This document shows positions 58,547 to 64,000 of a stretch of 64,000 nt of DNA, in pieces. Position 1 is the stretch's first letter. The number at the start of each line of letters is the position of its first letter. The translations under genes were made by a program, and so were the position numbers. Under the pieces are notes generated by a model. It was not told the origin of the DNA. It saw only the letters and a program-made list of their open reading frames with translations, and made no database searches. Location: assembly GCF_023278365.1 (NCBI RefSeq), contig NZ_CP075338.1, positions 2,170,001 to 2,234,000 on the forward strand, in the 5' to 3' direction. The DNA comes from Epilithonimonas zeae (GTDB taxonomy: Bacteria > Bacteroidota > Bacteroidia > Flavobacteriales > Weeksellaceae).

Positions 58547-60448
58547 TCAACTATTTAACATATAAGTTTTATAGTTCAACATTTTTACTTTACCGATGTC
58601 CAAAAGGAAAATCAAGGTTTCTGAAATGGATTCTTTGGAATAAAAATTGAGACTCGCAGCCATCTCGTCCAAAGACATCGGCCGGTTCGACAATTGCTGA
58701 GCAATATCGGATGACAAGGTTCTCTTGGAGTTGGTTCTCTTTCTGCAAACCGAACATTTTCCGCAATTTTCAGCATCTCGCTCACCAAAATAACTAAGAA
58801 TCAATTTCATTTTACAGAAATCAGAATCCTGGATATAGAATTTGTTTTCTTCCCATTTTCTGAGTTTATTTTTCTGAATATTATGGAAAAGCGACCAATA
58901 CTCTCCGGACAAATGCCGGTCATTCCGAGGCTTTAAAAACCTGATAGAATGGAGACTTCCGTCAAGATATTCCAAATGTCCCGCTTTCTGCAACTGCAAT
59001 AGTTTTTGTTTGAAATTCTGAAGGTCCATTCCGTTTTTTTTGCAAAAAGCCACGTCACTGAAATGCACTTTATGAATCGATAATCCAGGCAAATTCCTAA
59101 ATAACAACTCCATAAAATAAGCATCTGAAGAAGCCAATTGTTCCAACTCATCTGACTGAACAAAACTCTGAATCGTAGACGCTGAGATATTATTTTTATA
59201 ATAAATCAGTTCCTGATTGTTCAGAAACGTCAGAATATTTTTGATTTTCGCAGTGGATAATTTCGTCAGATTCTTGATTTTATTAAGGTCAAGCTGGAAG
59301 GTTTTTTCCGGCAAATCGTTATCTCCAATTTGGAAAATTGAATAGAGATAAGTCAATATTTTCTCGTATTCAGTTTTGTTTGGAATTTGGTTTTTGAATG
59401 TATTATCGATGTTCGTCAATTCCTGTTCGTTCCAAAGCATTAATGCTAATGCTTCTTCTCCATTTCGTCCAGCTCGACCAATCTCTTGGTAATAATTTTC
59501 AATCGTAGAAGAAGGCGACAAATGGATCACAAATCGCACATTGTCCTTATCAATTCCCATCCCAAAAGCGTTGGTGGAAACTAAAACGTGAAACTGACTA
59601 CTAATCCACTTCTTCTGAAGTTTTTCTTTTTCATTTAAAGGTAATCCAGCGTGAAAAAAATCTACGTTTTGGAATTTGTTATTTTTAAGGAAATAAGTTA
59701 AATCTTCCGCTTCTTTTCTGGTTCTCGTATATATAATTCCGGAAGAGGGATTTTGTCTCAGAAATTCTAAAATCCTGTTATACTTATTGGAAGTATTTTC
59801 AACAATGATGTTGAGATTATCTCTTTTGAAACTTTGCTTATAAACCTGAGGTTGATGAAGTCCTAATTTATTAACAATTTCATCAACCACTTGATTGGTT
59901 GCAGTAGCTGTCAAAGCCAGACAAGGTACATTCTTGAATTCCTGTCTGAATTTTTTGATGTTCTGGTAACTTGGACGGAAATCTGAACCCCATTCTGAAA
60001 TACAATGCGCCTCATCAACAGCAATAAATGAAACCTCAATCTCCTGAATATTTCTTAAAAATAATTGATTCTGTAATCTTTCGGGAGAAATGTAAAGAAT
60101 TTTAATCAATCCATCTTTGCATCTATTATAAACAGATTCTTCTTCGAATTCGTCTAATTCTGAACTCAGTAACTCTGCTTCAATTCCTATAGATTGTAAA
60201 GCATCAATCTGATCTCGCATCAATGCTAAAAGTGGAGATACAACAATGCAAGTTCCTTCTAACACAATAGCAGGTAATTGATAGCAAAGAGATTTCCCTC
60301 CACCTGTAGGCAAAAGCGCTAATGTATCTTTACCATTAACAATTGAAAGAATAATATTCTTTTGAGAAGACCGAAATTCATCATACCCCCAAAATTGTTT
60401 GAGTGTTTTGTGAATTAATCTGTCTTGTGATTCTGTAGAAGAAAGCAT
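58547..60448 (-). CDS. recQ: RecQ family ATP-dependent DNA helicase
   Basis: 3'-5' DNA helicase in repair and recombination. The 633-residue protein has Walker A TGGGKS at residues 48-53, the DEAH box at 145-148 (VDEAHCISEWGSDFRPSY), ALTATAT near 176-182 and VSTNAFGMGIDKDNVRFVIH, QEIGRAGR. The RQC zinc-binding cysteines are visible in CGKCSVC near residues 580-586. There is no HRDC domain at the end, so it is the short form. Its start is the ATG at 60448. Confidence 0.95.
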   Translation of the reverse strand: MLSSTESQDRLIHKTLKQFWGYDEFRSSQKNIILSIVNGKDTLALLPTGGGKSLCYQLPAIVLEGTCIVVSPLLALMRDQIDALQSIGIEAELLSSELDEFEEESVYNRCKDGLIKILYISPERLQNQLFLRNIQEIEVSFIAVDEAHCISEWGSDFRPSYQNIKKFRQEFKNVPCLALTATATNQVVDEIVNKLGLHQPQVYKQSFKRDNLNIIVENTSNKYNRILEFLRQNPSSGIIYTRTRKEAEDLTYFLKNNKFQNVDFFHAGLPLNEKEKLQKKWISSQFHVLVSTNAFGMGIDKDNVRFVIHLSPSSTIENYYQEIGRAGRNGEEALALMLWNEQELTNIDNTFKNQIPNKTEYEKILTYLYSIFQIGDNDLPEKTFQLDLNKIKNLTKLSTAKIKNILTFLNNQELIYYKNNISASTIQSFVQSDELEQLASSDAYFMELLFRNLPGLSIHKVHFSDVAFCKKNGMDLQNFKQKLLQLQKAGHLEYLDGSLHSIRFLKPRNDRHLSGEYWSLFHNIQKNKLRKWEENKFYIQDSDFCKMKLILSYFGERDAENCGKCSVCRKRTNSKRTLSSDIAQQLSNRPMSLDEMAASLNFYSKESISETLIFLLDIGKVKMLNYKTYMLNS

Positions 60449-60477
60449 TTGTAAATTTAATCAATTCCTGAACATAA

Positions 60478-60510
60478 AAAAACCGTTTCGCAATAAACGA
60501 AACGGTTTTA
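60478..60510 (-). terminator. Terminator of the OmpA operon
   Basis: AAAACCGTTTCG pairs with CGAAACGGTTTT around a 7-base loop, then a T run on the minus strand. Confidence 0.9.
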
Positions 60511-60527
60511 ATTTATATCAATATATT

Positions 60528-61961
60528 TTATTTAGCTTCAAAATATACTCTTCTGTTCGCTCTGTTTTTCCATTCAGGGCATTTTTCAGCTGGTTCACAT
60601 TCTGGATAAAGAAGATCTTTCTCTCCTCTTCCGATAGACTCCAATTTTGCTTTATCAGCTCCGTTTTTGATTAGATAATCTTTTACGTTGTTAGCTCTTC
60701 TTTCAGAAAGCTTTTGGTTATACTCATCAGACGATCTTGTATCTGTTCCTCCAATTACTTTGAAATTAGAATTAGAAGCGTTGATATAATTAATCGCTTG
60801 AGTCAAGATTGGTGTATTAGAAGGTAAAATTCTGTCAGAATTCAAATCAAATTCAATTCCTTTCATAATTCTTTCCCCATCTGTAACAACTCCAGTAGTT
60901 GTATTAGAAGGATAAGGACAGCCTTGATTTTCTACTGGTCCTGGAACCGTAACACATTTGTCATAAAGATCAATTACACCATCCAAATCTACATCTAAAG
61001 CGACACCAGCTCCATCTACTCTAGCACCAGCAGGCGTATCTAATTGTCTGTCCCAATCATCGCAAACGCCATCATTATCTACATCTCCTTTTTTACAAAC
61101 TTCAAGATCTTGAGTTTTATCGTTAAGAACATCTAACTTGTAATAAATTTCTTGCAAAGGATCATGCCACATCAAGTGAGATTCGTGTTTTCCAAGTTTG
61201 AAGGTAATACCTAAAGTTCCGTTGAAGAAATTATCAGAAATTTGATCTTCTGTTAAGTTGTAGCCATTTTGACCAACTCCAGCTCCATCAAATTCATCAT
61301 CACCAGTAACAACATACATCAATCTACCTTCGATATCGAATCTGTTATTAATTTTAAATTTAAGACCAGCTCCTGCTTGACCGAATAATGATCCTATCTT
61401 GAAAGGTTTTGATTCAAAATTAAGAGTTTGGTTGTAAGGACCTGGATCTTGTCTATATGATTTATAGGCTAAAGTACCAATACCTGCATAACCATGTAAC
61501 GCCCATCTAAAAGGAGATTTGTTATCTACTCTTCTTAGGAGGTTAGAAAAATTAACATCTCCTAAGATTGATATTGCATTATATTGTGTTCTACCAGCAG
61601 TTTGTCTATCGCCTAAAGTTACGTGATCTTTTGTATTTGCATAACCTTGTCTTGTTTCTCCTCTGTCATACTGCAAATTTAATCCGAATGCGTGCGTAAT
61701 AGCTTTATCAATACTGATATAGGCTGAGTATCCAAAAAGATTTTTACCGTTTCCATTTTTTATAGAGGTCATATCAGCAGACTGAATCAAAGGTACACCT
61801 GCACCAACCGATATAGACCAATCATTGAATCTTTTTGATTCTTGAGTAAATGGAGAAACATTCTGAGATCCAGAGTTAGCATCTGTCGATACCTTCTGAC
61901 CTGCTAAACTCATAGGTAACAATAATCCTATTGCTACTAATGATAATAAATTTTGTTTCAT
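60528..61961 (-). CDS. OmpA-family outer-membrane protein with thrombospondin type 3-like linker
   Basis: The 477-residue protein has a signal peptide ending MSLAGQ, an N-terminal eight-strand-type beta-barrel (about residues 40-260), a calcium-binding-like linker (CKKGDVDNDGVCDDWDRQ, VDLDGVIDLYDKC) and a C-terminal OmpA peptidoglycan-binding domain (from about residue 360: GIEFDLNSDRILPSNTPIL; GGTDTRSSDEYNQKLSERR, GRGEKD). It anchors the outer membrane to the cell wall. It lies 27 bases after a paralogue and is followed by a strong terminator. Confidence 0.93.
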   Translation of the reverse strand: MKQNLLSLVAIGLLLPMSLAGQKVSTDANSGSQNVSPFTQESKRFNDWSISVGAGVPLIQSADMTSIKNGNGKNLFGYSAYISIDKAITHAFGLNLQYDRGETRQGYANTKDHVTLGDRQTAGRTQYNAISILGDVNFSNLLRRVDNKSPFRWALHGYAGIGTLAYKSYRQDPGPYNQTLNFESKPFKIGSLFGQAGAGLKFKINNRFDIEGRLMYVVTGDDEFDGAGVGQNGYNLTEDQISDNFFNGTLGITFKLGKHESHLMWHDPLQEIYYKLDVLNDKTQDLEVCKKGDVDNDGVCDDWDRQLDTPAGARVDGAGVALDVDLDGVIDLYDKCVTVPGPVENQGCPYPSNTTTGVVTDGERIMKGIEFDLNSDRILPSNTPILTQAINYINASNSNFKVIGGTDTRSSDEYNQKLSERRANNVKDYLIKNGADKAKLESIGRGEKDLLYPECEPAEKCPEWKNRANRRVYFEAK

Positions 61962-61988
61962 ATTTTAAATGTTTTTTTTCTAGTTTAT

Positions 61989-63416
61989 TTATTTTGCAAC
62001 GAAATATACTCTTCTGTTAGCTTCATTCTTCCACTCCGGACATTTTGTTGCCGGATCACATTCTGTATATTTCAAATCTTCTTTTCCTCTTCCTTCAGCA
62101 GTAAGAACATTTGCAGAAACACCTTTATTTACAAGATAATTTAAGACTGCGTTTGCTCTAGCCTGAGATAATTTTTTATTGTATTCTATAGAACCTCTAC
62201 TATCTGTAGCTCCAACTACAATAAACTTGCTATCACCTCCTAAAGTTTTTATTATATCAGCTGCATTATTAAGATCAGAGAAAGATTTAGGTCTGATAAC
62301 ATCTTTATTCAGCTCAAATTCGATTCCATTAAAATATTTATTAATCTCATCAATAGCTACTTCTTTAGCTGGTAAAACCTGAGGTGTACTTTCTATAGGA
62401 CATCCATTATTTTGGATTGGTCCAGGAACAGTGACACATTTGTCATTCAGGTCTATAACACCATCCAGATCAGTATCTAAAGCAACACCAGCACCATCAA
62501 CTCTCGCTCCTGCCGGTGTATCCAATTGTCTATCCCAATCGTCACAAACACCATCATTATCCTGATCACCTTTTTCACAAACATTGAAGTCTTTGAATTG
62601 CTCTTCCAAAGCAGCAGTTTTTGCATATGCACCCTGTAAAGGATCCACCCAACGAAGGTGATCTTGGTGTTTACCTAATTTGAATGACAAGCCTAAGTTA
62701 AATAACCAAGCATTATCAGAATAAGTATCATTAATCAAATTATATCCAGGAAGTTCTGATCTTGTCCATCCGCCACCATCAAATTCTTCGTCCCCGCTGA
62801 TAAGATATAAAGCTCGTAGTTCAATATCTAACAATCTGGAAATGTTATATTTCAACCCTACACCTCCTATATATGTAAAAGTTGCGATATTCATTTTTTG
62901 CTCTATATACAGAGGCCATTTGCTTAACCTATCATTATCCTGCAAAAAGGTTTTGTATCCTGTAAAACCAATACCTGCATAACCATGCAGAGCCCAGCGG
63001 AATGGCGATTTGTTATCAGTCCTTCTCATTAGGTTTGAGAAGTTGATGTCTCCCAACAAAGCAATTTGGTCAAACTTTGTATTACCATTTGCAACTCCAG
63101 CTGCATCATTTAAATGAGCTTTCTGTTTAGTCTGACCTCTGGTATACAACAATGATAGTCCAAATGTGTGGCTGATTTGTTTGTCCAAACTGACATAGCC
63201 ATTCCAACCCCAATTGATTTTTCCGTCATAAAAAGACGTGATATCGGCATTTGCCATAAAAGCAGCACCACCACCAACAGAAACAGACCAATCTTTAAAA
63301 AGTCGGCTTTTGTTATTAAATGGTTGAGTTTCGGGCTTAGTATTACCGTCATTAGTCTGTGCCAGACCTAAAAATGGTAAAAATAAGAAGAGTAATAGTT
63401 TTTTCTTCATAGTCAT
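61989..63416 (-). CDS. OmpA-family outer-membrane protein, paralogue of 60528-61961
   Basis: The 475-residue protein has a signal peptide ending GLAQ, a beta-barrel, the same type 3-like linker (CEKGDQDNDGVCDDWDRQ, DTDLDGVIDLNDKC) and an OmpA domain (GIEFELNKDVIRPKSF; VVGATDSRGSIEYNKKLSQ, GRGKEDLKY). It is the first gene of a two-gene leftward operon with the second OmpA. The two proteins are similar throughout but differ most in the barrel, which suggests an old tandem duplication. Confidence 0.93.
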   Translation of the reverse strand: MTMKKKLLLFLFLPFLGLAQTNDGNTKPETQPFNNKSRLFKDWSVSVGGGAAFMANADITSFYDGKINWGWNGYVSLDKQISHTFGLSLLYTRGQTKQKAHLNDAAGVANGNTKFDQIALLGDINFSNLMRRTDNKSPFRWALHGYAGIGFTGYKTFLQDNDRLSKWPLYIEQKMNIATFTYIGGVGLKYNISRLLDIELRALYLISGDEEFDGGGWTRSELPGYNLINDTYSDNAWLFNLGLSFKLGKHQDHLRWVDPLQGAYAKTAALEEQFKDFNVCEKGDQDNDGVCDDWDRQLDTPAGARVDGAGVALDTDLDGVIDLNDKCVTVPGPIQNNGCPIESTPQVLPAKEVAIDEINKYFNGIEFELNKDVIRPKSFSDLNNAADIIKTLGGDSKFIVVGATDSRGSIEYNKKLSQARANAVLNYLVNKGVSANVLTAEGRGKEDLKYTECDPATKCPEWKNEANRRVYFVAK

Positions 63417-63431
63417 CTGTGTTATAAAAAC

Positions 63432-63848
63432 CTATCTCAGTTCGTTAATAATCCTTTTGGCAAAATCTCTTTCATAGAGATTCTTGTAATGAGGAATAAT
63501 TAATCGCTTCGAAATAAATTTTATATTGTTATATAATATTATATCAATGTCTATAATTCTATCCTGATAAGCACCAAAATCAGCAGAATCGATTGTACGA
63601 CCCATATCTCTTTCAATACTTTTAAGCTCAGAGAGTAACCTTATAGGTGAAAAATGTGTTTTTAATTTAATTGCAATATTACAAAAATTATTATAACTTT
63701 CAAATTCTACAGGTTTTGTTATTATTAATTCAGATTTAATTAATATTGCACCCGCTTGATTTTCTATTTTTTCAAGGGCAATCTCGATGTTTTTTTCCGG
63801 ATTATTTATATTACTTCCAAGTAACAAAATGACATCATTGTACGACAT
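63432..63848 (-). CDS. folK: 2-amino-4-hydroxy-6-hydroxymethyldihydropteridine pyrophosphokinase
   Basis: Transfers pyrophosphate to the pterin in folate synthesis. With ATG 63848 (MSYNDVILLLGSNINNPEKN) the protein has 138 residues. The family blocks are YNNFCNIAIKLKTHFSPIRLL in pieces, SIERDMGRT and DRIIDIDIILYNN with the two metal-binding aspartates, and LIIPHYKNLYERDF. An upstream TTG at 63857 is not needed. It is divergent from sppA. Confidence 0.95.
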   Translation of the reverse strand: MSYNDVILLLGSNINNPEKNIEIALEKIENQAGAILIKSELIITKPVEFESYNNFCNIAIKLKTHFSPIRLLSELKSIERDMGRTIDSADFGAYQDRIIDIDIILYNNIKFISKRLIIPHYKNLYERDFAKRIINELR

Positions 63849-63870
63849 ATAGACCAAATAATATAATTAG

Positions 63871-64000
63871 ATGAAAAGTTTTTTCAAATTAGTTTTAGCA
63901 AATTTAACTGCAATTTTCATTGTGACAGCGGGTTTGTTCCTGTTTTTTATTGGATTCATTATTCTATCATCATTATCAGGCGATACAGATGTGAAATCAA
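63871..64000 (+). CDS. sppA: Probable signal peptide peptidase SppA (67K type), N-terminal part only
   Basis: The first 43 codons read MKSFFKLVLANLTAIFIVTA and continue as one hydrophobic segment before the window ends. The N-terminus and the position next to folK resemble the SppA gene of Flavobacteriia, which is recalled rather than proven here. Confidence 0.6.
   Translation, partial: MKSFFKLVLANLTAIFIVTAGLFLFFIGFIILSSLSGDTDVKS

Noticed and set aside
1-64000. CRISPR arrays, prophage and insertion sequences
   Set aside because: No regularly spaced repeats, no phage structural genes and no transposase were seen on either strand.

Overview
The window is chromosomal DNA of a Bacteroidota bacterium, class Flavobacteriia, most likely the Chryseobacterium/Epilithonimonas group (Weeksellaceae). 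The signs are: low GC; almost no Shine-Dalgarno sequences; promoters of the Bacteroidota type (TTG, about 19 bases, TAnnTTTG); many secreted proteins ending in type IX secretion (T9SS) sorting tails of the form YPNP...KFIKN; the small ribosomal protein bL38 (DUF4295); and an LptD/amidase divergent pair. I see no prophage, insertion-sequence transposase, CRISPR array or rRNA operon.

Layout. 1-4.3 kb: the start of a large T9SS adhesin-like protein (cut by the window edge), tsf, and two small envelope genes. 4.4-7.6 kb: deoxynucleoside kinase, an ArsC-like protein, and the rpmB-rpmG-bL38-ftsY translation/targeting cluster. 7.7-10.6 kb: a secreted metalloprotease. 10.7-15.5 kb: a leftward group, ruvB-paiB-like-MBL hydrolase-coaE, behind a polytopic membrane protein. 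15.6-21 kb: glycine-zipper lipoprotein, membrane-anchored LuxR regulator, purA and asnB. 21-26 kb: RidA, LptD and an N-acetylmuramoyl-L-alanine amidase. 26-29 kb: three tRNA-Glu(UUC) genes around rpsT, two coiled-coil/membrane genes and aroQ. 29-34.3 kb: a leftward envelope cluster (two membrane proteins, winged-helix regulator, metallophosphoesterase, small membrane protein, Coq4-like protein, DUF4173 protein, lipoprotein). 34.4-35.7 kb: PaaI/enoyl-CoA hydratase pair. 35.8-41.4 kb: second T9SS metalloprotease, another T9SS protein and a TPR-AraC regulator. 41.7-46.5 kb: clpB and an outer-membrane receptor. 46.6-52.3 kb: two paralogous T9SS proteins around an FKBP lipoprotein, then a lipoprotein and an M1 aminopeptidase. 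52.5-58.4 kb: M43 protease, GH3 beta-glucosidase, EEP phosphatase, NudK-like hydrolase, fmt. 58.5-64 kb: recQ, two tandem OmpA proteins, folK and the start of sppA.

The genes are mostly housekeeping plus secretion and envelope functions. No wholly new defence or metabolic system is evident. The most interesting signals are small-scale: (i) a lipoprotein gene whose signal peptide appears displaced by an in-frame insertion of about 174 bp flanked by a short duplicated word; (ii) a 22-codon copy of the M1 peptidase tail stranded behind the neighbouring lipoprotein gene; (iii) an identical 15-bp palindrome at two places in the winged-helix regulator's own cluster, a strong operator candidate; (iv) two 120-bp intergenic elements with inverted ends; (v) a tRNA-Glu with a mismatched T stem, transcribed from a promoter that overlaps the preceding gene's terminator; and (vi) a local family of near-identical terminators.
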